Below are positions 32,881 through 40,721 of a DNA stretch of 64,000 nt, one piece after another (the stretch's first letter is position 1; each line of letters opens with the position of its first letter). Where the stretch lies: positions 1 to 64,000 of the forward strand of contig NZ_SOZE01000025.1 of NCBI RefSeq assembly GCF_004519315.1, written 5' to 3'. The notes under the pieces were generated by a model. The model was not told the origin of the DNA, did no database searches, and worked only from the letters and a program-made list of their open reading frames with translations. Position numbers and translations under genes: made by a program. Source of the stretch: Mucilaginibacter psychrotolerans. Lineage in GTDB: Bacteria; Bacteroidota; Bacteroidia; Sphingobacteriales; Sphingobacteriaceae.

Positions 32881-33077
32881 TTTACAGAATTAAGGAATTT
32901 TCAGCATATCGATAGTTCTGCACGGTCGTCACATGAATGTGACGGCAATAAAGGTGGATAGCTGGTATAGTATCAGAACCCCACCTTCTTTGCCGTTGGT
33001 TTCCAACCAACGGAGATCGGCCAGGCATAGGAGCAATATCCTGCCCTTCCATAATTTCGTTCAATTCGAGTTCAGAA
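32881..33077. repeat. Degenerate family 1 element carrying strong hairpins
   Basis: The right end AATTCGAGTTCAGAAA and the left TTTACAGAATTAAGGAATTT are family 1 sequence, but the middle is foreign to it. That middle holds GTCACATGAATGTGAC (32928-32943), CCGTTGGTT/AACCAACGG (32993-33013), and a 17-bp imperfect pairing of 32941-32957 with 32981-32997 that competes with both. No open frame. It fills most of the 301-bp gap between rpsT and radC. Confidence 0.6.
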
Positions 33078-33114
33078 ATTTTTCTATCTTCCCCTCATAA
33101 AACCTACGCCCGAA

Positions 33115-33813
33115 TTGGAAGATTACAGTAATAATTTAAGTATAAAAAGCTGGGCCGAGGCCGACCGCCCCCGCGAAAAACTGAGCGGACAGGGCCGTCG
33201 CGCCCTTACCGACGCCGAACTCATCGCCATCCTCATAGGCAGCGGTAGCCGCAACGAAACCGCCGTTGAGCTGAGCAAACGCATCCTGCACCATTATGAT
33301 AACGACCTGAACAAGCTGGGCAAGGCCGGCATAGCCGAACTATCTAAATTCAAGGGAATAGGCGAAGCCAAAGCCATCAGCATTATAGCTGCGCTGGAGA
33401 TTGGCCGCCGCCGTGGCGAAACAGAAAGCGCAATCCCTGAGGTGCTTACCTGCTCGCGCGATATCTACAACGTAATGCGCCGCCACCTGATGGACCTGAA
33501 TCACGAGGAGTTTTGGATAATATTGCTGAGTCAATCGAGTAAAGTTTTGGGTAAAGAACTCATCAGCAAAGGTGGCCTTAATAGCACCGTTGCCGACCCG
33601 CGCATCATTTACTACACCGCCGTGCAGCACCAGGCCAGCAGCATTGTGTTGGTACACAACCATCCCTCGGGAAGCCTGAAACCCAGCCGCGATGATGTTA
33701 TGCTCACCCGCAAAATGGTGGAGGCTGGCAAGCTGCTGGATATAAGGGTTGTAGACCACGTAATTATTACCGATAAGGGGTACTTTAGTTTTGGGGATGA
33801 GGCGATGCTGTAG
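33115..33813 (+). CDS. radC: RadC family JAB-domain protein
   Basis: 232 residues from TTG (TTGGAAGATTAC). The N-terminal part carries helix-hairpin-helix residues (LSKFKGIGEAKAISIIAALE, about residues 76-95). The C-terminal JAB/MPN metal site is complete: VLVHNHPSGSLKPSRDD (about 181-197), the H-x-H-P-x7-S-x2-D motif. Despite the name, a repair role is not established. Confidence 0.93.
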   Translation: MEDYSNNLSIKSWAEADRPREKLSGQGRRALTDAELIAILIGSGSRNETAVELSKRILHHYDNDLNKLGKAGIAELSKFKGIGEAKAISIIAALEIGRRRGETESAIPEVLTCSRDIYNVMRRHLMDLNHEEFWIILLSQSSKVLGKELISKGGLNSTVADPRIIYYTAVQHQASSIVLVHNHPSGSLKPSRDDVMLTRKMVEAGKLLDIRVVDHVIITDKGYFSFGDEAML

Positions 33814-33817
33814 AGAT

Positions 33818-33905
33818 TGTCTGAACCCTGATGATTAGGATTTGAAGATGGCCATGATGTCGCTCATCAGGTAATCCAAAAATCGTGTAAATCAAGGTTC
33901 AGATA
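33818..33905. repeat. Inverted-repeat element (family 1 variant)
   Basis: Ends TGTCTGAACCCTGAT and ATCAAGGTTCAGATA are complementary with two mismatches. The interior differs from the copies at 31936 and 34198. It lies 5 bp after the radC stop. Confidence 0.8.
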
Positions 33906-33963
33906 AATTAAAACAACCGCGTAACTTAGCCGTTGTAATTAAACAATCAAAAACCCGCAAACC

Positions 33964-34191
33964 ATGATAGAGCCAGAAGACGACCAACTGCAACAAGACG
34001 ACCAGCTTGGCCAAACCGAGAACGACGACCAGATTAGCCAGCAGGATATCCACTCCAATGGTTTCGACGAAACTAACGAGCCCATTGGCGAAATTGACGA
34101 AAGCGCACCATTACAGCGTGCCTACGATGCCGCCGAATCTGCCTACACCCTCAACTTGGGTGAAGACGGCGATGCTATAGATGAGGATTAA
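33964..34191 (+). CDS. Small acidic hypothetical protein
   Basis: 75 residues, very rich in Asp, Glu and Gln (EDDQLQQDDQLGQTENDDQI near the start) and predicted disordered. No family recognised. It begins 150 bp after radC and ends 6 bp before a family 1 repeat. Composition and the ATG start support a real gene, but the evidence is thin. Confidence 0.55.
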   Translation: MIEPEDDQLQQDDQLGQTENDDQISQQDIHSNGFDETNEPIGEIDESAPLQRAYDAAESAYTLNLGEDGDAIDED

Positions 34192-34197
34192 ATAATT

Positions 34198-34296
34198 TGT
34201 CTGAACTCGAATTTTAAGGAATTTATAAAATTAATAGAATGCCGGCATAAGGTAATTATGTAAATTCCATTAATTCGAGAAATTCGAGTTCAGACA
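34198..34296. repeat. 99-bp inverted-repeat element (family 1)
   Basis: Ends TGTCTGAACTCGAATTT and AAATTCGAGTTCAGACA are complementary. It is nearly the same at both ends as the element at 31936-32042, with a different short middle. Confidence 0.85.
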
Positions 34297-34350
34297 TTCC
34301 GAAATCTGAAATCCGCCCTCCGAAATCTTTCCGCCTTTCCCCCTAAATCG

Positions 34351-34359
34351 TATCTTTGC
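34351..34359 (+). promoter_or_regulatory. pheT -7 promoter box
   Basis: TATCTTTGC matches TAnnTTTG and lies 20 bp before the pheT ATG, giving a short leader. Confidence 0.6.
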
Positions 34360-34378
34360 CGATTATCATTCTGCTATA

Positions 34379-36778
34379 ATGAAGATATCGTACAACTGGC
34401 TAAAAGAATTTATTGATACAGATAAAACCCCCGAGGAGATATCCACCATACTCACCGGCACGGGTTTAGAGGTTGAGAGCCTCGAAAAGGTGCAGGCCGT
34501 ACCCGGCGGGCTGGAAGGTCTGGTTATTGGTTACGTGCTTACTTGCACCGACCACCCGAACAGCGACCACCTGCATATCACCAAAGTTGATGTTGGTGGC
34601 GTAGAACCCCTTAACATCGTTTGCGGCGCAGCAAACGTAGCCGCAGGGCAAAAGGTGGTTGTAGCTACAGTAGGCACTACTGTGTACCCAACCGTGGGCG
34701 AACCATTCAAGATAGGCAAATCAAAAATACGCGGCGAAGCATCTGAAGGGATGATTTGCGCTGAAGATGAGATAGGTCTCGGCAGCAGCCACGCAGGCAT
34801 TATGGTATTGCCTGCCGATGCACCTGTGGGTAACCCTGCAAAAGCATACTTTAATCTGAACGACGATTTTATGTACGAGATTGGCTTGACGCCAAACCGT
34901 GCTGATGCAGTATCGCATCTGGGTACCGCCCGCGATATCGCCGCGTTCCTTAAAATAGGTATTATTAAACCAGATGTTAGCGCCTTTAAGGTGGATAACA
35001 ACGATAGCAAAATAGAGGTTGTAGTAGGAGATGAGCAGGCTGCTCCGAGATATGCCGGTGTAACCATCTCAGGTATCGAAGTGAAAGAGTCGCCGCAATG
35101 GCTTAAAGAGCGTTTGGCGGTGATAGGTGTGCGCAGCATCAACAACGTGGTTGATGTTACTAATTACGTGCTGCACGACCTTGGTCAGCCCCTGCACGCT
35201 TTTGATGCCGCAGCTATTACGGGCAACAAAGTTGTCGTAAAAACCGTTGCCGAAGGTACGGTGTTTAAAACGCTGGATGATGTGGATAGGAAGCTATCAG
35301 CCAGCGACCTGATGATATGCAATGCCGATGAGCCCATGTGCATTGCAGGCGTATTCGGCGGTGCAAAAAGCGGCGTTAGTGCAAGCACAACCAGCATCTT
35401 TTTAGAGAGCGCGTACTTCAACGCGGTATCGGTACGCAAAACTGCCAAAAGGCACGGGTTGAAGACCGATGCATCCTTCCGTTTTGAGCGTGGTACCGAC
35501 CCGGATATGCCGGTGTTCGCCCTTAAACGTGCGGCCTTGCTGATACAAGAGGTAGCGGGCGGTGTGGTATCGTCGGAAATATTCGATCATTACCCTAACC
35601 CTGTAGCACCGTTCGAGATAGAAGTTACTTATAAAGGCATCGACAGGCTGATAGGCAAAGCCATTGGGAACGATACCATCAAGGCCATCCTAACCGGGCT
35701 GGATATCCATATTGTTGCCGAAACTGAAGAGGGTTTATCGCTAAAAGTTGCCCCTTACCGTGTGGATGTAACCCGCGAGGTGGATATTGTGGAAGAGATT
35801 CTGCGTATCTATGGCTACAACAACATCGAGATACCTACGCAGATAAGGGCATCGCTTAACAACTCCATCCGCCCGGAGAAAGATACTGTGCAGAACGCCA
35901 TCTCTGATTTATTGAGCGCCAATGGCTTCAACGAGATCATGAATAACTCGTTAACCAAATCGGCTTACTCAGACGATTTGGAGCACGCCGTAAAGATACT
36001 GAACCCGCTAAGCAGCGATCTGGATGTTATGCGCCAGAGCATGCTCTATTCGGGTTTAGAGGCCATTGCATACAACCAAAACCGCAAAGCTGCTGATCTG
36101 AAACTGTATGAATTCGGTAAGATATACAGCTTTGTAGATGAGAAGTACGTAGAGGCGCAACGCTTCTCCATCTTCCTGACCGGTGCTTTCAAAACCGAAC
36201 AATGGAACGGTAAAGCGGTTCCTTCATCGTTCTACAATTTAAAAGCAATAGTGGATGGCTTGCTGAAAAAACTAAGCATTACCGATTATACTACAGAAGA
36301 AACCACAGCCAATGGTTTTGCCTACGGTCTGCAATATTTACGCGGCAATAAGGTACTGGTAAGCTTCGGTTCGGTAGCGGCGTCGGCGTTAAAAAAGGCC
36401 GATGTAGATAAGGAAACTTTCTATGCCGATTTCGACTTCGATACCCTATTGAAGCTGGTGCGCAAGAATGTTATCGTGTACCAGGAAGTGAGCAAGTTCC
36501 CTGCCGTAAGGAGGGATTTGAGCATGCTGGTAGATAAGAGCGTGACCTTTGGGCAGTTAAAGCAGATAGCCATACGCACCGACAAAAAGCTGCTGAAAGC
36601 GGTGGATGTGTTTGATGTGTATGTAGGCGATAAGTTGCCGGCTGGCAAAAAATCGTACGCGCTTAGCTTTATTTTGCAGGACACCGAAAAAACTTTAACT
36701 GATAAGGCAATTGATGCTACCATGCAGAAATTAATTTATAATTTAGACAAAGAAGCAGGAGCGGAGATAAGGAAGTAG
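34379..36778 (+). CDS. pheT: Phenylalanyl-tRNA synthetase beta subunit
   Basis: 799 residues, full length. Domains in order: tRNA-binding OB fold (about 40-150, with DHPNSDHLHITKVDVGG), B3/B4 editing region (about 210-400, with LHDLGQPLHAFD and FRFERGTDPDM), B5, the catalytic-like core, and the C-terminal ferredoxin-fold anticodon-binding domain (FPAVRRDLSMLVD, about 705, to the end). Works with PheS, which is not in this window. It is followed by a small coiled-coil gene and zapA. Confidence 0.97.
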   Translation: MKISYNWLKEFIDTDKTPEEISTILTGTGLEVESLEKVQAVPGGLEGLVIGYVLTCTDHPNSDHLHITKVDVGGVEPLNIVCGAANVAAGQKVVVATVGTTVYPTVGEPFKIGKSKIRGEASEGMICAEDEIGLGSSHAGIMVLPADAPVGNPAKAYFNLNDDFMYEIGLTPNRADAVSHLGTARDIAAFLKIGIIKPDVSAFKVDNNDSKIEVVVGDEQAAPRYAGVTISGIEVKESPQWLKERLAVIGVRSINNVVDVTNYVLHDLGQPLHAFDAAAITGNKVVVKTVAEGTVFKTLDDVDRKLSASDLMICNADEPMCIAGVFGGAKSGVSASTTSIFLESAYFNAVSVRKTAKRHGLKTDASFRFERGTDPDMPVFALKRAALLIQEVAGGVVSSEIFDHYPNPVAPFEIEVTYKGIDRLIGKAIGNDTIKAILTGLDIHIVAETEEGLSLKVAPYRVDVTREVDIVEEILRIYGYNNIEIPTQIRASLNNSIRPEKDTVQNAISDLLSANGFNEIMNNSLTKSAYSDDLEHAVKILNPLSSDLDVMRQSMLYSGLEAIAYNQNRKAADLKLYEFGKIYSFVDEKYVEAQRFSIFLTGAFKTEQWNGKAVPSSFYNLKAIVDGLLKKLSITDYTTEETTANGFAYGLQYLRGNKVLVSFGSVAASALKKADVDKETFYADFDFDTLLKLVRKNVIVYQEVSKFPAVRRDLSMLVDKSVTFGQLKQIAIRTDKKLLKAVDVFDVYVGDKLPAGKKSYALSFILQDTEKTLTDKAIDATMQKLIYNLDKEAGAEIRK

Positions 36779-36881
36779 TTGGTGAGTGGTGAATAGTTGA
36801 TTGGGTGAGTAGTTTCGCGCTGTCAACATTAACACCAAACAAACTAATCTAACTTAATCAACCAATAAACCATTAACTAAA
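36777..36881. repeat. Partial GGTGAGTGGT-type repeat (family 2)
   Basis: AGTTGGTGAGTGGTGAATAG begins at the pheT stop and resembles the left arms at 28192 and 32151. The right side (TTAATCAACCAATAAACC) pairs only loosely. Confidence 0.4.
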
Positions 36882-36883
36882 AG

Positions 36884-37174
36884 ATGCCTTCAGTAGCAGA
36901 ACAATTAACTAAAGTTGTATATAAAACCGAGCGGTTGATAGAGCTTTGTGCTGCGCTACAGGAAGAGAACGACTTGCTTAAACTGGAAAGTGATGCGCTT
37001 AATGCCGCGCTTGATGCCAGCAAAAACAAGACTAAAGACCTGGAAGAAAAGCTTCGTGTATTGAAACTGGCAAAGTCTTTTTCAGAAACAAATGAAAAAA
37101 GTGTTGACATTAAGCAAAAAATTAACGACTTTGTGCAGGAAATTGATAAGTGTATTGTATTGCTTAAAAAGTAG
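36884..37174 (+). CDS. Small coiled-coil protein upstream of zapA
   Basis: 96 residues, almost wholly heptad-patterned (LIELCAALQEENDLLKLESD, about residues 19-38, and onward). It resembles small division-associated coiled-coil proteins such as ZapB in size and composition only; homology is not shown. It lies 21 bp before zapA on the same strand, which favours a role with ZapA at the division site (inference). Confidence 0.7.
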   Translation: MPSVAEQLTKVVYKTERLIELCAALQEENDLLKLESDALNAALDASKNKTKDLEEKLRVLKLAKSFSETNEKSVDIKQKINDFVQEIDKCIVLLKK

Positions 37175-37195
37175 TACAAAAAGTGAAAAGCTCAA

Positions 37196-37489
37196 ATGGG
37201 AGAAATCTCAATAAAAATAAATATTGCTGACCGAGTTTACCCCTTAAAGGTAAACATGGAGGAAGAAGAGATAATAAGAAGGGCAGCCAAGCTCATCAAC
37301 GACCGCATAAAGGAGTACCAGGAGAACTATGCGGTTAGGGATAAGCAGGATTTGCTTTCGATGTGCGTGTTGCATTACGCAACATCTGCGTTAAAAGCGG
37401 ATAAGAAAGTTACGTCCGACGATTCAGAAGTTACGGATAAGGTTTACCATTTAGACCATATTCTGTCTGATTTTTTTTCTAAACAATAA
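37196..37489 (+). CDS. zapA: Cell division protein ZapA
   Basis: 97 residues. The ZapA pattern is clear: ISIKINIADRVYPLKVNMEE (residues 3-22), then EEIIRRAAKLINDRIKEYQE in the amphipathic helix. ZapA bundles FtsZ filaments at midcell. It lies just downstream of a coiled-coil gene and just upstream of the candidate 6S RNA and rny. Confidence 0.88.
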   Translation: MGEISIKINIADRVYPLKVNMEEEEIIRRAAKLINDRIKEYQENYAVRDKQDLLSMCVLHYATSALKADKKVTSDDSEVTDKVYHLDHILSDFFSKQ

Positions 37490-37596
37490 CGTTCTTTAAA
37501 ATAAGCAGTAAGCCAAAAGCATAAAGTCCAAAGCAATAAGAAGCTTTCGGCTTTAATCCCTTCAGCTTTCAGCTCAAAAACGAGCCATTAAGATTT

Positions 37597-37767
37597 AACC
37601 GCAGTTAAATTTTAAGTTTTCACTATTAAAAACTTAACGCTTCGATATCTACGGATCAAAGAGGCATGCGTTGATCGTGTATTTTACGGTAACCCGTGAT
37701 CCCGAGCCATCCGACCAGAAGTTTTAACAATACATGAACACTTAGAAGTTTAGTTGCGGTTTTTTTA
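37597..37767 (+). ncRNA. ssrS: Candidate 6S-like RNA between zapA and rny
   Basis: AACCGCAGTTAAATTTT (37597-37613) pairs with GAAGTTTAGTTGCGGTT (37745-37761) over 17 bp with a few G-U pairs, and is followed by a T tract. Inside, TTAAAAACTT (37626-37635) can pair with AAGTTTTAA (37719-37727), leaving two facing single-stranded stretches of about 12 and 17 bases, and then a further structured arm. A closed rod with a central bubble and terminator-like end is the 6S shape. TAAGATTTA just upstream is a loose -7 box. The zapA neighbour also matches the ssrS-zapA linkage of Proteobacteria. An rny leader is the main alternative. Confidence 0.5.
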
Positions 37768-37785
37768 TTTATTATAACCTAAGAA

Positions 37786-39351
37786 ATGAACACATATTTG
37801 TATTTGATTATCGGGGTGCTCATAGGAGTACCCACGGGCATCGTCATAGGCCGTTTCCTGCTAAGGAAGCTGTTTAAAGACCAGGAATTGAACGCCCAGA
37901 ATAAAGTAAAGAAGATTTTAAAAGAGGCGGAAATAAACGCCGACATCCTTAAAAAGAACCGCCAGCTGGAAGCCAAAGAGAAATTTTTGCAGTTGAAGGC
38001 CGAGCATGAGCAGGAAGTAAACATCAAAAACAATGTGCTGAATCAGCGCGAAAACGGCATCAAGCAAAAAGAGCAGTCGTTTAATCAAAAGCTGGAAAAC
38101 CTTAATCGTAAGGAAAGCGAACTGGATAACGCCCGTAAGAAACTGGAAACCCAAACCGATACCCTGGCCAAAAAGCAGGAAGAAGTTGAGCATCTGAAAA
38201 ACCAGCATGTTACCCAGTTGGAGGCCATTGCCGGCTTAAGTGCCGAAGATGCCAAGAACCAGCTGATAGATAACCTGCGCGAAGAAGCCCGTAGTAAAGC
38301 TATGGCGCAGATAAAAGATATTGTTGACGAAGCCAAGCTTACAGCAACCAAGGAAGCCAAGAAAATCGTTATCCAAACGATACAACGTACCGCTACCGAG
38401 AACGCTATAGAGAACACGGTATCGATCTTCAACATCGAGAACGATGAGATAAAGGGCCGTATCATCGGTCGTGAAGGGCGTAACATCCGTGCGCTGGAAG
38501 CCGCAACCGGTATAGAGATCATTGTGGATGATACCCCGGAGGCCATCATCCTTTCGGGCTTCGACCCGGTGCGCCGTGAGATTGCCCGTTTAGCTATGCA
38601 CCGTTTGGTTACCGACGGGCGTATCCACCCGGCACGTATCGAGGAGGTAGTTGCCAAAACCCGTAAGCAGATCGAGGAAGAAATTGTTGAGATAGGCGAG
38701 CGTACCGTTATCGATTTAGGCATCAATGGCCTACACCCCGAGCTTATCCGTATGGTGGGCAGGATGCGTTACCGCTCATCGTATGGGCAAAACCTGCTGC
38801 AGCACTCGCGCGAGGTTGCCAACTTCTGCGCCACCATGGCGGCAGAACTAGGCTTGAACGTTAAGCTAGCCAAACGCGCAGGCTTACTGCACGATATTGG
38901 TAAAGTACCAGATGATAACCCGGAACTGCCACACGCTATCTTAGGCATGCAGTTAGCCGAAAAGTATAAAGAGCACCCCGAGGTTTGCAACGCCATAGGT
39001 GCCCACCACGACGAGATTGAAATGACCTCGATGCTATCGCCAATCATACAGGTTTGTGACGCTATATCGGGCGCAAGGCCGGGCGCACGCCGCGAGGTGG
39101 TAGAAAGTTACATTAAGCGACTGAAAGAGCTTGAGGAGCTTGCCTTGTCGTACCCTGGTGTAGAGAAAACATTTGCTATACAGGCAGGTCGCGAATTGCG
39201 TGTTGTAGTAGAGAGTGAAAAGATAAGCGATGCCCAAAGCGAAATACTGGCGGCAGATATCTCCAACCGTATCCAAACAGAAATGACCTACCCGGGCCAA
39301 ATAAAGGTTACCGTAATAAGGGAAACCCGCTCGGTAGCATTTGCAAAATAA
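37786..39351 (+). CDS. rny: Ribonuclease Y
   Basis: 521 residues. An N-terminal membrane helix (LYLIIGVLIGVPTGIVIG, residues 4-21), a long coiled coil (about 30-190), a KH domain with GRIIGREGRNIRALE (about 224-238) and an HD domain with LLHDIGKV (about 366-373) are in the order typical of RNase Y, a membrane-bound endoribonuclease that starts mRNA decay. It begins 18 bp after the candidate 6S RNA and ends at a strong terminator. Confidence 0.96.
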   Translation: MNTYLYLIIGVLIGVPTGIVIGRFLLRKLFKDQELNAQNKVKKILKEAEINADILKKNRQLEAKEKFLQLKAEHEQEVNIKNNVLNQRENGIKQKEQSFNQKLENLNRKESELDNARKKLETQTDTLAKKQEEVEHLKNQHVTQLEAIAGLSAEDAKNQLIDNLREEARSKAMAQIKDIVDEAKLTATKEAKKIVIQTIQRTATENAIENTVSIFNIENDEIKGRIIGREGRNIRALEAATGIEIIVDDTPEAIILSGFDPVRREIARLAMHRLVTDGRIHPARIEEVVAKTRKQIEEEIVEIGERTVIDLGINGLHPELIRMVGRMRYRSSYGQNLLQHSREVANFCATMAAELGLNVKLAKRAGLLHDIGKVPDDNPELPHAILGMQLAEKYKEHPEVCNAIGAHHDEIEMTSMLSPIIQVCDAISGARPGARREVVESYIKRLKELEELALSYPGVEKTFAIQAGRELRVVVESEKISDAQSEILAADISNRIQTEMTYPGQIKVTVIRETRSVAFAK

Positions 39352-39365
39352 TAAGCCCCACCCAA

Positions 39366-39392
39366 CCCTCCCCTAAAAGGGAGGGCTTTTTT
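39366..39392 (+). terminator. rny terminator
   Basis: CCCTCCC (39366-39372) and GGGAGGG (39379-39385) form a 7-bp GC stem with a 6-base loop, followed by CTTTTTT, 14 bp after the rny stop. Confidence 0.88.
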
Positions 39393-39411
39393 GTTTATAG
39401 CCTAATTATTT

Positions 39412-39948
39412 ATGGCAAAATTTAAACCCGTAACGCTTAAACCGATTCTTCCAAAGAAAGACGAGCGCCCCGTAGATGTTTACTTTAACCGATTGGATGC
39501 GAGTCACCGTAATCCCAGCAACCGCCTGCTGCATTTTATTTGTGTGCCGTTGATGTTGTTCTCTGCGCTAGGCATTGCCTGGGCTATCCCTTTCCCATAC
39601 CTCAAATTTTTAGGCACCTATAATGGCATGTTCAACTGGGGCTCGTTTCTAATAGCTTTTTGCGTTTATTACACGCTAAAACTTTCGCCAATACTATCTT
39701 ATACCATGCTGCTGGTATTGTTTGCACTAAGCTATGGGGTATCGCGCCTCGCGGCTCTCGAACTAGCCGGCGGCCCGCCCATGATATGGGTTTGTACTTT
39801 TACCATGGCACTAGCTTGGCTGGGCCAGTATTTAGGCGGTAAAAAGGAAGCTAATGAGCAATCATTTAAAGATGATGGGCAATTGGTGTTGAATACCCCG
39901 ATATGGGTGCTGTACAGCTTGTTTAAAAGATTGGGGTGGAAGTATTAA
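39412..39948 (+). CDS. DUF962/Mpo1-like membrane protein
   Basis: 178 residues with three or four membrane helices. DVYFNRLDASHRNPSNRLLHFICVPL (about residues 23-48, quoted by key residues H33 and H42) is the family's N-terminal histidine region. Mpo1 in yeast is an Fe-dependent 2-hydroxy fatty acid dioxygenase. The usual C-terminal QFIGH histidine is here QYLGGKK, so one expected ligand appears missing. It follows rny after a terminator. Confidence 0.78.
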   Translation: MAKFKPVTLKPILPKKDERPVDVYFNRLDASHRNPSNRLLHFICVPLMLFSALGIAWAIPFPYLKFLGTYNGMFNWGSFLIAFCVYYTLKLSPILSYTMLLVLFALSYGVSRLAALELAGGPPMIWVCTFTMALAWLGQYLGGKKEANEQSFKDDGQLVLNTPIWVLYSLFKRLGWKY

Positions 39949-39985
39949 AAAGATGGATTTGTCTATTTTATTACATACCAATAAC

Positions 39986-40004
39986 CACCGCGTCATTGCG
40001 AGGA
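39986..40004. repeat. Partial CATTGCGAGG repeat copy
   Basis: CACCGCGTCATTGCGAGGA is the left half of the repeat seen in full at 40147 and then breaks off. It is one of six copies around the GIY-YIG gene. Confidence 0.75.
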
Positions 40005-40080
40005 TCCATCAGGCGGTACCCTGAAAAAAATGGTTATGATGTGTAAAAAAATCATATTGATTATCAATAACTTACGGCTA

Positions 40081-40114
40081 CGTCATTATAAGGAACGAAG
40101 CAATCTCTACGTAG
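40081..40114. repeat. CATTGCGAGG-type repeat copy
   Basis: CGTCATTATAAGGAACGAAG then CAATCTCTACGTAG: a copy with two or three changes from the copy at 40147, in the same orientation. Confidence 0.8.
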
Positions 40115-40146
40115 GACATCCACAAGGGTTTTTAAGTTCACCTCAC

Positions 40147-40250
40147 CACCGCGTCATTGCGAGGAACGAAGCAATCTCTACGTAAGCAGAGAGGATTTGC
40201 TTTGTTGTTATGCATAACTTAAACATTGCTTCGTACCTCGCAATAACGGT
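40147..40250. repeat. Palindromic repeat pair left of the GIY-YIG gene
   Basis: Left arm ACCGCGTCATTGCGAGGAAC continuing GAAGCAATCTCT (40148-40179), right arm ATTGCTTCGTACCTCGCAAT continuing AACGGT (40225-40250); the arms are complementary with a few mismatches. The pair ends 20 bp from the end of the nuclease gene. Confidence 0.88.
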
Positions 40251-40270
40251 AATATAATAATCCGGCTTTG

Positions 40271-40576
40271 CTATTCCTCCAACAGCCCATCGTACAAATT
40301 CTTCCAATCCGGATTCATAGATTTAACCAGCTGCCTTTTGTATTCCTTACTGCTACCCTTAATTGTCTTCTCCGCCGCGATGGCTTCCTCAATGTGCGGA
40401 TAAAAGCAATAGTAGACAAGCTTGGTGCAATTGTATTTGGCAGTAAAACTATTGGGGTAAGTTTTGTTTTTATGATCCCAGATACGGCTAATTAGTTCCG
40501 AGGTGACACCGGTGTACAAAACGGAATTATACTTATTGGACATAATGTAAACGCAACCGCCCTTTTGAAAAACCAT
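40271..40576 (-). CDS. GIY-YIG nuclease family protein
   Basis: 101 residues, the minimal single-domain GIY-YIG (UvrC N-terminal fold) size. CVYIMSNKYNSVLYTGVT (residues 8-25) is the GIY-YIG motif pair (VYI and YTG), followed by the catalytic-region arginine and histidine in LISRIWDHKN and the conserved EEAIAAEKTIKG (about 62-73, with the metal-binding glutamate). The family contains structure-specific endonucleases and homing enzymes. It is boxed on both sides by palindromic CATTGCGAGGAACGAAGCAA repeats, which argues for a link between nuclease and repeats (inference). Confidence 0.88.
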   Translation of the reverse strand: MVFQKGGCVYIMSNKYNSVLYTGVTSELISRIWDHKNKTYPNSFTAKYNCTKLVYYCFYPHIEEAIAAEKTIKGSSKEYKRQLVKSMNPDWKNLYDGLLEE

Positions 40577-40602
40577 TCTGCAAAATAAGATTTTAGATTT
40601 AT

Positions 40603-40712
40603 TTCACCGCTTCCTCGAGAGGTACGAAGCAATCTCTACACTTGCTTAACCGCTTTTTAGTTCGCTCTGCCAATCGGGAGATTGCTTCGTTCCTCGCAAT
40701 GACGCGGTGGAG
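40603..40712. repeat. Palindromic repeat pair right of the GIY-YIG gene
   Basis: Left arm (40604-40638) with GGTACGAAGCAATCTCT, right arm (40676-40712) with GAGATTGCTTCGTTCCTCGC then AATGACGCGGTGG. The arms are complementary and match the pair at 40147-40250. It ends 10 bp before the end of the acyltransferase gene. Confidence 0.88.
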
Positions 40713-40721
40713 AGGGTTCGC

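Noticed and set aside
34531..35145. 204-residue minus-strand frame inside pheT
   Set aside because: It is antisense to a full-length housekeeping gene, with no family features of its own.
38085..38726. 213-residue minus-strand frame inside rny
   Set aside because: Its Ser/Arg-rich composition is the reverse reading of the rny coiled coil and KH region.
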